The notes under the pieces: model-generated
Seen by the model: the letters and a program-made list of their open reading frames with translations, nothing else
What the model was told of the DNA's origin: nothing
Database searches by the model: none
DNA from: Kurthia gibsonii
GTDB taxonomy: Bacteria > Bacillota > Bacilli > Bacillales_A > Planococcaceae
Length of the DNA stretch: 64,000 nt
Direction of reading: 5' to 3'
NCBI RefSeq assembly: GCF_006539985.1
Contig: NZ_BJOB01000008.1
Location: 1-64,000, forward strand
Shown: positions 33,551 to 41,691 of the stretch, one piece after another
How positions within the stretch are numbered: position 1 is the first letter of the stretch
Layout of the letters: every line of letters begins with the position of its first letter
Program-made: the position numbers and the translations under genes

Positions 33551-34187
33551 TTATTTGATTTTGCCACCGAAAACAGGATAGATGCTATCTTTTCCGTAGC
33601 TTTCGATTTTTTCGATTTATTTTAAAGCTTCCATATCAGCTTCATTAATTTCAAAATCGAGTGCTGTATTTCCTTCTATATGTGTACGATCAGTTGATTT
33701 TGGAATAACCGATAAACCTAGTTGTAAATCATAGCATAAACAAAGCTGTGCTACAGATACACCGTAATGTTCTGCCATTACTTGAAGACGAGGGTGTTGT
33801 AACACTTCCCCATGTCCAATTGGCGAATATGCTTCCACGAGAATAGCGTGTTTTTGGCAAAACTCGATTAATTCGAATGGTGTATTGGAAATATGCGCTA
33901 AAATTTGATTGACCATCGGCTTAATTTCACAACTCTCTAGCAAGTTTTCAATATCATCTTGCAGGAAGTTACATAAGCCAATCGCTTTCACTTTTCCTTC
34001 TTTATAAGCATCTTCCATCGCACGCCATACTTCTTTATTTTCTTCAAAATAGCGATTTTCTTCGCGGAACTCTTTCCATGGTTGTGGGCTATGAACCAGT
34101 AGTAAATCGATATAATCGAGATTCATCTTTTTCAGCGAGCGATCAATCGAACGGACAACACCGTCATATTTGAAGGTAATACCTATA
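33551..34187 (-). pseudogene. aldo/keto reductase, 5'-truncated and with an internal stop
   Basis: From about 34187, right after a stop, the frame reads ITFKYDGVVRSIDRSLKKMN then LDYIDLLLVHSPQPWKE. It goes on through the AKR core (AIGLCNFLQDDIENLLE, VEAYSPIGHGEVL) to the cofactor motif VIPKSTDRTHIEGN. The N-terminal 80-90 residues with the catalytic Asp/Tyr/Lys start are missing. Near the end a TAA (33617-33619) interrupts EALK-stop-IEKIESYGKDSIYP, VFGGKIK, the natural C-terminus. Two defects show the gene is dead. Relatives are 2,5-diketo-gluconate-reductase-like enzymes. Confidence 0.85.
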
Positions 34188-34249
34188 GCTTATTATACGA
34201 TAAGTCTTTATTTTCTGAAAATATAATGGCTTTTACAAAAAATCTTTAT

Positions 34250-34840
34250 TTATGTGAAATATAACGCTCTCACATCTGTATTTCCAAGTGACTGCCACTT
34301 AATTTGTTGGAAGGCATATTGGAAGCCAGCAGGCAAGTAATTCTTCTGTTCGACTTGTTGCATACTTTCAGGTGTTTGATTGTATTGTTCATATAGTGCA
34401 TGCTCTGAACCATCGCCTAATACACGCGCAGCATATAACTTGGCAATCGGCTGTAGCTCTGGCTTCTCCTGCCATGTAGCAGGACGATCTAGTAAACTAT
34501 GTGCGATATGATTGATTGCATTTAGATGTACATAAAGCATACCTGCAACATCATGTGGCAACGTTTTACGAACTTCACTTGGTAAACGTTTTAATACTTG
34601 TAGCGCTTGTTCATTTTCATTTTGTAATAAGATTTGATCCATATGTAGCGTTAAGTGTGTCGCTGCAAGATGAAAACGAAGTGCAATCTCTCCGTCACCT
34701 TTTAAATAATAAATTTTCGCAATCGAATGTAATAGCCCTGCACTAATGCCCTGTTCTCGCTGATGGAGTTGATAATACTGTAATGCCTCATCAAATTGCT
34801 TTTTCTTTTTCGCTTGCATCGCTTGCTCTATTCTATTCAT
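34250..34840 (-). CDS. hypothetical TPR-like helical protein
   Basis: 196 residues from ATG 34840 (GAGGAGTGG upstream). The first 75 residues look like TPR-type helix pairs (AKKKKQFDEALQYYQLHQRE, GLLHSIAKIYYLKGDGEIAL). The rest is helical and unassigned, with a C-terminal QYAFQQIKWQSLGNTDVRAL. Such proteins usually mediate binding; no partner is evident. It is a single gene between the broken AKR gene and parC, on the same strand as both. Confidence 0.7.
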   Translation of the reverse strand: MNRIEQAMQAKKKKQFDEALQYYQLHQREQGISAGLLHSIAKIYYLKGDGEIALRFHLAATHLTLHMDQILLQNENEQALQVLKRLPSEVRKTLPHDVAGMLYVHLNAINHIAHSLLDRPATWQEKPELQPIAKLYAARVLGDGSEHALYEQYNQTPESMQQVEQKNYLPAGFQYAFQQIKWQSLGNTDVRALYFT

Positions 34841-34912
34841 AAACTCCACTCCTCTATTTGTTCAGTATACTACGCTTTTAAATGAACGACTTACTTCTTC
34901 ACATAATCGACA

Positions 34913-34946
34913 AAAAGGAACCGTAATTTATTCTACGGTTCCTTTT
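34913..34946. terminator. terminator after parEC
   Basis: Perfect arms AAAAGGAACCGTA and TACGGTTCCTTTT, 8-nt loop. Confidence 0.92.
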
Positions 34947-34951
34947 GATTT

Positions 34952-37387
34952 CTATTCTGCTTCTTCAGGTGGTTGTACTGTAATACGCACAATCGCACCG
35001 TCTGTTGCGGTATTCACTGCGGGTGAACCGTTTGATAGACGATCCGCATGGCGATATTGATCGGTTGAGATGACTTCGACAATCTCTTTTTCTGTCGCAA
35101 TTTCTACCGTTGTACCACGTGCGACACGTAGCACGGCTTCAATACGATGTGGATTTGTTTTTAGTTCTCGTAGTGTTTGAAGACCGCGTTTTGCACGTCC
35201 TGTCGGTTCGTATTCCTTAATCGACATCTTCTTCACTGAACCACGTGTTGTAATGATGAGAACATCACCTGCATCTTCTGGCGATACAATCGTTGTTGCG
35301 GCAATATAATCATCGTCTTTTAGATTAATTGCTTTAATACCTGCTGTTCGTACACTTGTTGGTGGTACTTCCTCCAGTGGGAAGCGTACGGCAAAACTCA
35401 TATACGTTGTTAAGATGACATCTTGGTCCTCTGCTACGATATCTGCAAATTGTAATTCATCATCTTTTTTCAGATTTACTGCTTTGAATGGCTTATTATA
35501 ACGTGTGACAAAGTACTCTTTTAAAAGTGTTCGCTTAATTTGACCATATTTTGAAACCGTCACAACATATAATGGTGCTTCGAAATCTTCGACACCCACT
35601 ACTCGGATAATACGTTCTTCTGCATCTGTCACATTGACCAAGCTTGAAATATGTTGCCCTAAGTCTTTCCAACGAATATCTGGTAACTCGTGAATCGGTT
35701 GGAAAATATAATGTCCTTTGTTTGTGAAAAGAAGCACATGTTGTTGCGTATTCAATTGTTGTTTAAAGACAATTTCATCCGATTCCTTCATCGCAAAACC
35801 TTCGCCATTTGAAGATTTATATGAACGTAGACTCGTACGCTTCACATAGCCATCTTTCGTCACCGAAACGATGACATCTTCTGATGGAATTAATACATCC
35901 ATGTTCAGTTTAATCTCTGCAATTTCTTCTTGAATAAGTGAACGACGATCTTCTTTAAAACGTTTACGAATATCAAGTAATTCTTTTTTCAAGACAGCCA
36001 CAAGTATTTTTTCATCTTGTAAAATGCCTTCTAATTCCGCAATGGTCGCATTCAATGTCGCTTCTTCTTCACGTAATTCCGTAATATCGGTATTCGTTAA
36101 ACGATACAGTTGCAGCGATACAATCGCTTCTGCTTGTACTTCTGTAAAGTCGAATTTCGTCTCTAAATTATTTTTTGCATCTTTTTTATCTTTTGATGCA
36201 CGAATCGCTTGAATAACTTCGTCTAAAATCGATAGTGCCTTCATCAGACCTTCTACGATATGTAGACGCGCATGTGCTTTTCGTAAATCAAATTGGCTAC
36301 GTTTCGTAATAATCTCTTTTTGGTGCTTGATATACGCATCTAACATCATCGGTAATGTCATCATCGTTGGACGACGGTCATGAATTGCAATCATGTTAAA
36401 GTTATAGGCTACTTGTAAATCCGTATTTTTAAAGAGATATTGTAAAATCGGTTCTGCTGGAATGTCACGACGCATCTCGATAACGATTCGCAAACCTTGA
36501 CGATCCGATTCATCACGTACTTCTGCAATACCTTCTAAGCGCTTATCGACACGTAACTCATCTATTTTTTTCACAAGATTGGCTTTATTTACGTCGTATG
36601 GAATTTCATCAACGACAATTTGCTCTTTTGAACCTTTTAATGTTTCAATGCGTGTTTTGGCACGTACAACAATTTTACCGCGACCCGTTTCATACGCTTT
36701 TTTAATTCCTGCCACACCTTGAATAATCCCACCTGTTGGGAAGTCAGGACCTGAAATGACTTTCATCAGTTCATCCACTGTGGCATTTTGATTTTTCAAT
36801 CGCATGAGTACTGCATCGATGACTTCATGCAGTGCGTGCGGTGGAATATCTGTCGCATAACCTGCAGAAATTCCTGTCGAACCGTTTACTAATAAGTTTG
36901 GGAAGCGTGCAGGTAATACAGTTGGCTCCATATCCTGGTCATCAAAGTTTGGAATGAAATCAACCGTCTCTTTTTGAAGATCGCGTAACATTTCACCTGC
37001 AATACTTGATAAACGTGCTTCTGTATAACGCATCGCAGCAGGTGAGTCACCGTCTAACGAACCGTTATTCCCGTGCATCTCAACGAGTGGATGACGTGAT
37101 TTCCAATCTTGTGATAGACGAACCATCGCTTCATACACTGAACTATCGCCATGTGGGTGATAATTCGCAATTACATTCCCTACTGTTTTAGCAGATTTAC
37201 GGAATGGCTTATCATGCGTATTATGATCCATAAACATCGCATATAAAATACGACGTTGTACAGGCTTCAATCCGTCACGAGCATCTGGTAATGCACGATC
37301 TTGAATAATATATTTACTATAACGACCAAATCGGTCACCAATAACCTCTTCTAAAGGCAGATCTTGAAATTGCTCTTTCTCTGTCAT
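34952..37387 (-). CDS. parC: DNA topoisomerase IV subunit A
   Basis: 811 residues, standard for Gram-positive ParC (GrlA). Subunit A of the type IIA enzyme that decatenates daughter chromosomes. The N-terminal breakage-reunion domain includes RFGRYSKYIIQDRALPDARD, the quinolone-resistance region YHPHGDSSVYEAMVRLSQ, and the active-site tyrosine in MRYTEARLS. The C-terminal beta-propeller has repeated blades (VTKDGYVKRTSL, VSKYGQIKRTLL, TTRGSVKKMSI). The two serines and the glutamate that mutate in fluoroquinolone-resistant strains are wild type. parE ends at the base before the parC ATG, so the pair is translationally coupled. Confidence 0.98.
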   Translation of the reverse strand: MTEKEQFQDLPLEEVIGDRFGRYSKYIIQDRALPDARDGLKPVQRRILYAMFMDHNTHDKPFRKSAKTVGNVIANYHPHGDSSVYEAMVRLSQDWKSRHPLVEMHGNNGSLDGDSPAAMRYTEARLSSIAGEMLRDLQKETVDFIPNFDDQDMEPTVLPARFPNLLVNGSTGISAGYATDIPPHALHEVIDAVLMRLKNQNATVDELMKVISGPDFPTGGIIQGVAGIKKAYETGRGKIVVRAKTRIETLKGSKEQIVVDEIPYDVNKANLVKKIDELRVDKRLEGIAEVRDESDRQGLRIVIEMRRDIPAEPILQYLFKNTDLQVAYNFNMIAIHDRRPTMMTLPMMLDAYIKHQKEIITKRSQFDLRKAHARLHIVEGLMKALSILDEVIQAIRASKDKKDAKNNLETKFDFTEVQAEAIVSLQLYRLTNTDITELREEEATLNATIAELEGILQDEKILVAVLKKELLDIRKRFKEDRRSLIQEEIAEIKLNMDVLIPSEDVIVSVTKDGYVKRTSLRSYKSSNGEGFAMKESDEIVFKQQLNTQQHVLLFTNKGHYIFQPIHELPDIRWKDLGQHISSLVNVTDAEERIIRVVGVEDFEAPLYVVTVSKYGQIKRTLLKEYFVTRYNKPFKAVNLKKDDELQFADIVAEDQDVILTTYMSFAVRFPLEEVPPTSVRTAGIKAINLKDDDYIAATTIVSPEDAGDVLIITTRGSVKKMSIKEYEPTGRAKRGLQTLRELKTNPHRIEAVLRVARGTTVEIATEKEIVEVISTDQYRHADRLSNGSPAVNTATDGAIVRITVQPPEEAE

Positions 37388-39367
37388 TTACAGATCCCCC
37401 TGCTCTTCATTTTTCTCGATAAATTCACTTTCTAAAATGTTGTCATCTTCTTCTAATCCGAAGTCAACATGTGTTTCAATCCAATTACGACGTGGCTCTA
37501 CTTTATCGCCCATTAATGTCGCAACACCGCGCTCTGCACGTTCTAAATCGTTAATTTTCACACGAATTAATGTACGTGTTTCAGGATTCATCGTCGTATC
37601 CCATAACTGGTCAGCATTCATCTCACCAAGACCTTTATAGCGTTGTAAAACATAGCCTTTTCCGACTTTTTGAATTGCCTGATTTAATTCACGTTCTGTC
37701 CATGCATATTCAATGACTTCTTTACGTCCTGTACCTTTAGATACTTTATAAAGCGGTGGTAGAGCAATATAGACCTTCCCTGCTTCCACAAGTGGTCGCA
37801 TGTAACGGAAGAAGAATGTTAATAATAATACTTGAATGTGCGCACCATCTGTATCGGCATCGGTCATAATGATCACTTTATCATACGCTGCATCTTCTAC
37901 ATTAAAGTCTGCACCGACACCCGCACCAACAGCATGAATGATTGTCGCAATTTCTTCGTTTTTCATAATGTCTTGTAATTTTGCTTTTTCAGTATTAATG
38001 ACTTTACCGCGAAGTGGCAAAATCGCTTGGAATGAACGGTCACGACCTTGTTTTGCTGAGCCACCTGCTGAATCTCCTTCGACTAAATACAGTTCATTTT
38101 TCGCCGCATTTTTTGATTGTGCTGGCGTTAACTTACCTGATAATAGCGTCGATTGCTTTTTATTCTTTTTACCATTACGTGCATCTTCTCTCGCCTTACG
38201 TGCTGCTTCACGTACTTGTTGTGCGCGAATCGCTTTACGCACAAGCGATGTACTAAGCTCTGCATTTTCTTCTAGCATGTACATTAATTGTGTCGAGACG
38301 ACTTGGTCAACTGCACTACGCGCTTCGCTTGTACCTAGTTTTCCTTTTGTTTGTCCTTCAAACTGTAGTAAGCCTTCTGGGATTCGAACCGAAACAATCG
38401 CAGCCAATCCTTCACGAATATCTGAGCCCTCTAAGTTTTTATCTTTTTCTTTTAATAAGCCTACTTTACGTGCATATTCGTTAAAAGCGCGCGTTAAAGC
38501 AGCTTTCGCACCTGTTTCGTGTGTACCACCATCACGTGTACGCACATTATTTACGAAAGATAGAATGGTTTCTGAATAACCGTCATTGTATTGGAACGCA
38601 AACTCCACTTCAATTTGGTCTTGTGTACCTTCTACATATTTGACTGGGTGTAGCACATCTTTTTCATCATTTAAATAGGCTACGAATGCTTCAATCCCGT
38701 TCTCATAATGATACACCTCATGTTTTTCTGTATTTTCATCAATTAACTCGATTTTTAACCCTTTTAATAAGAAAGCCGATTCACGTAATCGTTCTGCTAA
38801 TGTATCGAAATTATATTTTGTAACGGAGAAAATCGTTGGATCTGGTTTAAAATGAACCAGTGTTCCTGTCTCTTTCGTTTTACCTAGCTGTTCTAGCGTC
38901 GTTACAGGCGTTCCACCGTTTTCAAAACGCATTTGATACTTAGTACCTTCTCGGTAAATTGTTACTTCTAAAAACGACGACAGCGCGTTTACAACGGATG
39001 AACCTACACCATGTAGTCCTCCTGAAGTTTTGTAGCCACCTTGACCGAATTTACCACCTGCATGAAGTACAGTAAAGATAACCTCTGGTGTAGGCTTCCC
39101 TGTTTTGTGCATACCTGTAGGCATACCTCGACCGAAGTCGCGTACGCTAATGGATTGATCTTCATGTAATGTGACGATAATGTGGTTACCGAAGCCTGCT
39201 AGCGCTTCATCAACTGCGTTATCGACGATTTCGTAAACGAGATGATGTAAACCTCTACTATCCGTCGACCCTATGTACATCCCTGGTCTTTTTCTTACTG
39301 CTTCAAGACCTTCAAGTACTTGAATATCATCTTCATTATAAGACGATAGTGTATTATTTTTCGTCAA
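37388..39367 (-). CDS. parE: DNA topoisomerase IV subunit B
   Basis: 659 residues; TTG start at 39367 after TTAGGAGAGG. ATPase subunit of topoisomerase IV. GHKL ATP-binding motifs: EIVDNAVDEALAG (Asn/Asp), RDFGRGMPTGMH, GLHGVGSSVVNALS; transducer lysine region QTKGKLGT; TOPRIM metal site with YLVEGDSAGGSAKQGRDR and MTDADTDGAHI; C-terminal YKGLGEMNADQLWDTTM. Co-transcribed with parC. A TTGACA hexamer at 39434-39439 (minus strand) may be the -35 box of its promoter. The gene is divergent from plsY across a 350-bp region, as in B. subtilis. Confidence 0.98.
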   Translation of the reverse strand: MTKNNTLSSYNEDDIQVLEGLEAVRKRPGMYIGSTDSRGLHHLVYEIVDNAVDEALAGFGNHIIVTLHEDQSISVRDFGRGMPTGMHKTGKPTPEVIFTVLHAGGKFGQGGYKTSGGLHGVGSSVVNALSSFLEVTIYREGTKYQMRFENGGTPVTTLEQLGKTKETGTLVHFKPDPTIFSVTKYNFDTLAERLRESAFLLKGLKIELIDENTEKHEVYHYENGIEAFVAYLNDEKDVLHPVKYVEGTQDQIEVEFAFQYNDGYSETILSFVNNVRTRDGGTHETGAKAALTRAFNEYARKVGLLKEKDKNLEGSDIREGLAAIVSVRIPEGLLQFEGQTKGKLGTSEARSAVDQVVSTQLMYMLEENAELSTSLVRKAIRAQQVREAARKAREDARNGKKNKKQSTLLSGKLTPAQSKNAAKNELYLVEGDSAGGSAKQGRDRSFQAILPLRGKVINTEKAKLQDIMKNEEIATIIHAVGAGVGADFNVEDAAYDKVIIMTDADTDGAHIQVLLLTFFFRYMRPLVEAGKVYIALPPLYKVSKGTGRKEVIEYAWTERELNQAIQKVGKGYVLQRYKGLGEMNADQLWDTTMNPETRTLIRVKINDLERAERGVATLMGDKVEPRRNWIETHVDFGLEEDDNILESEFIEKNEEQGDL

Positions 39368-39718
39368 AAAAATCCTCTCCTAACACGAACATCTGTTTCG
39401 CTTTATTTAAGTCTAGTATGAACTTAGCGTTTCTGTCAACAGCATACAGGCTATATATAAGGCTTGATTATACACTAAATCATTGAATTTACAAATATAG
39501 CTAGCTACTGTTCAACGTTTTTTACATAGCCTTCTTATTATAAGAGTAAATTTTACTTTGTGGCAAACAGTTACTGTATTTTTATTGCGAAATAGACGAT
39601 TTCAGCATAAACTGAAAACACCTACATTGTCTTATTGTTCCAAAAGCGTAAGCATGATAAAATATTATGACAATATATTAGTACCTGTAACTAAGAGAAA
39701 AAGAAGGAGCATTCATAT
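39368..39718. other. divergent parE/plsY intergenic region
   Basis: About 350 bp without a gene. Very A/T-rich. It holds the minus-strand TTGACA (39434-39439) with TACTAG about 15 bp on for parE. For plsY there is TTGTTC near 39635 and GATAAAAT near 39655. A small TTTCAG/CTGAAA hairpin lies near 39600. No riboswitch or conserved RNA recognised. Confidence 0.5.
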
Positions 39719-40321
39719 ATGAATACCGCAATCGTCATTATTCTAGCCTATTTAATTGGCTCCATCCCATCTGGTCTATGGATTGGTCAACTGTTCTATA
39801 AAACAGACATTCGAAAGCATGGTAGTGGGAATCTAGGTGCTACAAACACATTTCGCGTACTTGGTAAAAAAGCCGGTGCTGTTGTCACAGTGATGGATAT
39901 CTTAAAAGGAACGCTCGCTACGTTATTACCCACGTTTGCGATTCTTTCAAACAGTCATGTTCATCCGCTTGTAGCTGGTGTCATCGCTGTTGTCGGGCAT
40001 ATGTTCCCAATCTTCGCGAAATTCCGTGGAGGTAAAGCTGTCGCAACATCTGCGGGTGTGCTATTTGGTTATCACTGGCCCATCTTCGTCATTTTATTAA
40101 TTGCTTTCTTACTTTGTTTAAAAGCATTTAAAATGGTGAGTCTTGCTTCGATGTTCGCCGCAGTCGTTGCATTCATTTATGGATTAACGTATGCTGTACT
40201 TGACCAAGAATATTTACTATTCGCTGTTGTCACAGCTCTTGCAACATTCGTTATTTATCGCCACCGCGCAAACATAAAACGAATCAAAGAGGGTACAGAA
40301 CCTAAAGTAACGTGGATTTAA
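39719..40321 (+). CDS. plsY: acyl-phosphate glycerol-3-phosphate acyltransferase
   Basis: 200 residues; AAGGAGC precedes ATG 39719. PlsY transfers the acyl group of acyl-phosphate to glycerol-3-phosphate, the first step of phospholipid synthesis. Five membrane helices, with the three conserved loops visible: IGSIPSGLWIG, RKHGSGNLGATNTFRVLGKK and GHMFPIFAKFRGGKAVATSA. The last is the glycerol-phosphate/acyl site. Full length. Its place beside parE/parC is conserved through Bacillales. Confidence 0.97.
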   Translation: MNTAIVIILAYLIGSIPSGLWIGQLFYKTDIRKHGSGNLGATNTFRVLGKKAGAVVTVMDILKGTLATLLPTFAILSNSHVHPLVAGVIAVVGHMFPIFAKFRGGKAVATSAGVLFGYHWPIFVILLIAFLLCLKAFKMVSLASMFAAVVAFIYGLTYAVLDQEYLLFAVVTALATFVIYRHRANIKRIKEGTEPKVTWI

Positions 40322-40338
40322 AATCAAAAGGAGTGTGC

Positions 40339-40635
40339 ATGTATATGGAAATTTTGATTACAGATGAAGCAATCAAGTGGTTTCAAAAAGAGATGGACTT
40401 AGAGCCTGGCGCACATATTCGCTTCTTTGCTCGCTATGGTGGCTCAAATCCCTTCCACGAAGGTTATTCCATCGGCATGAATACAGATACACCGATTGAC
40501 GCTGCTGTTGTCACTGAACAAGGCGGTTACCGCTTCTTCATCGAAACAGACGATCTCTGGTTCTTTGACGGACATGATTTTAAAGTAAAAGTCGACAATG
40601 ACTTAGACGAACTTTTATACGAATATGTTGACTAG
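40339..40635 (+). CDS. HesB/YneR-family protein
   Basis: 98 residues from ATG 40339 (AAAAGGAG, 5 nt). A HesB/IscA-like fold: ITDEAIKWFQKEMDLEPGAH, IRFFARYGGSNPFHEGYSIG, then FIETDDLWFFDGHDFKVKVD. The cysteines of true IscA scaffolds are absent, as in B. subtilis YneR, so cluster assembly is doubtful. It starts 17 nt after plsY, as a two-gene operon; yneR lies beside plsY in B. subtilis too. Downstream is the tandem-repeat region, with an ATGGGTGCATGCCCAT hairpin (about 40640-40656) as a probable terminator. Confidence 0.85.
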   Translation: MYMEILITDEAIKWFQKEMDLEPGAHIRFFARYGGSNPFHEGYSIGMNTDTPIDAAVVTEQGGYRFFIETDDLWFFDGHDFKVKVDNDLDELLYEYVD

Positions 40636-40694
40636 AAGAATGGGTGCATGCCCATTCTTTTTTATTTGGAGTGGGATGTGTGGAAGGTGGGTTT

Positions 40695-40851
40695 GGGACA
40701 TTCGACCGTCCAAACGAGACATTCGAGGGCGAAAATGGGGCACTCGGGCGGTGGATTGGGACATTCGGGGGTTGATTTGGGGCACTCGAGGACGAAAATG
40801 GGACATTCACTCGTCTAAACGGGGCATTCGAGAGCGAAAATGGGTCACTCG
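40695..40851. repeat. 21-bp tandem repeat block 1 (8 units)
   Basis: The core GGG(A/G/T)CA(T/C)TCG starts at 40695, 40716, 40737, 40758, 40779, 40800, 40821 and 40842: exactly every 21 bp, with only small changes (GAGACATTCG, GGGACATTCA). The 11-nt spacers vary, several being AGGGCGAAAAT-like. Long open frames on both strands here are a by-product, since 21 is a multiple of three. GC content is well above that of neighbouring spacers. Confidence 0.95.
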
Positions 40852-40853
40852 CC

Positions 40854-40947
40854 CAAACAACCTAAATTGCCCCCTTTTTGTGTTGAACGAGCAAAGCGAT
40901 GGATCATCGAACAGCAAGCAAACAACCTAAATTGCCCCCTTTTTGTA
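40854..40947. repeat. pair of 28-bp direct repeats between the blocks
   Basis: CAAACAACCTAAATTGCCCC followed by CTTTTTGT occurs at 40854-40881 and again at 40920-40947, starts 66 bp apart. It separates two blocks of the 21-bp array. Confidence 0.9.
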
Positions 40948-41007
40948 CTTTCTTCAAGGCTTTTGAGTAATTCAAAAAGACTTCAGTTGACTAGAATGGT
41001 GTGAATT

Positions 41008-41122
41008 CGAACATTCGACCCGCGTTTTGGGACATTCGTCGAAGTGTTTGGGGCACTCGCAACTTGATTCGGGACATTCGAGGGCGAAAATGGGTCATTC
41101 ACACCTAAAATCGGGTCACTCG
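41008..41122. repeat. 21-bp tandem repeat block 2 (6 units)
   Basis: The same core resumes at 41008 (CGAACATTCG), 41029, 41050, 41071, 41092 and 41113, again exactly 21 bp apart. Spacers again include AGGGCGAAAAT. Block 2 ends about 25 bp before the thioesterase terminator. Confidence 0.95.
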
Positions 41123-41145
41123 CCTACTACACGTACTTCATAAAA

Positions 41146-41173
41146 AAAACCAGAATGCGCTCATTCTGGTTTT
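41146..41173. terminator. terminator overlapping the thioesterase stop
   Basis: Perfect arms AAAACCAGAATG and CATTCTGGTTTT, 4-nt loop; A8 on one side gives a T run on the minus strand. Confidence 0.9.
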
Positions 41174-41589
41174 TCTTCTGCAATTTCTAAATAGCGTTCG
41201 TACCATGCTGGGTCGATTTTCATCATAGAAACTGGGCGGAAAGAGTCTTTTTTAACAACGATATGTTCAGTTGTTGCTGTTGCAGCAACTGTTCCGTCTT
41301 CATGGAGTATCTCGTAACCGTAGACTGTACGTAAACGGTCCTGTGTTTTTACCCATGTGCGAATTTTAGCAGGCTTACCATAGCGCAGTGCAGCCTTGTA
41401 GGAAATGTTTACGTTCATAACAGGTGAAACATAGCCCGCATCCTCTAACTCTGTTACAGAGAAGCCTAGGTCTTTAATCAGCTGTGTTCTACCTATCTCT
41501 AGCCAAATGACATAGTTTGCGTGGTAGACAACACCCATTTGATCCGTTTCTGCGTAACGAATTTCAATCTCTTTTTCACTTATATACAT
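41161..41589 (-). CDS. acyl-CoA thioesterase, YbgC/YneP type
   Basis: 142-residue hot-dog-fold thioesterase of the 4HBT family. The catalytic motif RYAETDQMGVVYHANYVIWL is typical (Asp within DQMGVVYH, HANY). Then NVNISYKAALRYGKPAKIRT and GYEILHEDGTVAATATTEHI, the central strands. Hydrolyses short or medium acyl-CoA; substrate not predictable. Equivalent to yneP next to citB in B. subtilis. Its own terminator lies at the stop codon and another hairpin separates it from aconitase. Confidence 0.92.
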   Translation of the reverse strand: MYISEKEIEIRYAETDQMGVVYHANYVIWLEIGRTQLIKDLGFSVTELEDAGYVSPVMNVNISYKAALRYGKPAKIRTWVKTQDRLRTVYGYEILHEDGTVAATATTEHIVVKKDSFRPVSMMKIDPAWYERYLEIAEEKPE

Positions 41590-41646
41590 GCTTTCTTCAC
41601 CTCATGTAATAGTATATCAAAAAAATGGTTACGTTGTCGGCATAAA

Positions 41647-41676
41647 AAAAGACCTACCGGTTAAGGTAGGTCTTTT
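41647..41676. terminator. terminator after aconitase
   Basis: Perfect arms AAAAGACCTACC and GGTAGGTCTTTT, 6-nt loop. Confidence 0.92.
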
Positions 41677-41691
41677 CTCGGTTACGCAACA

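Noticed and set aside
37938-38579. 213-codon plus-strand frame inside parE
   Set aside because: Mirror of the parE coding strand; composition is Ser/Cys-rich and no ribosome site is present.
40580-40930. Overlapping open frames of 63-101 codons on both strands over the repeat array
   Set aside because: The 21-bp period keeps frames open by chance; products are low-complexity Pro/Ser or Arg/Trp repeats and lack ribosome sites.
40695-41122. CRISPR array
   Set aside because: Cores are only about 10 bp with 11-bp spacers, cores vary, and no cas genes are present.
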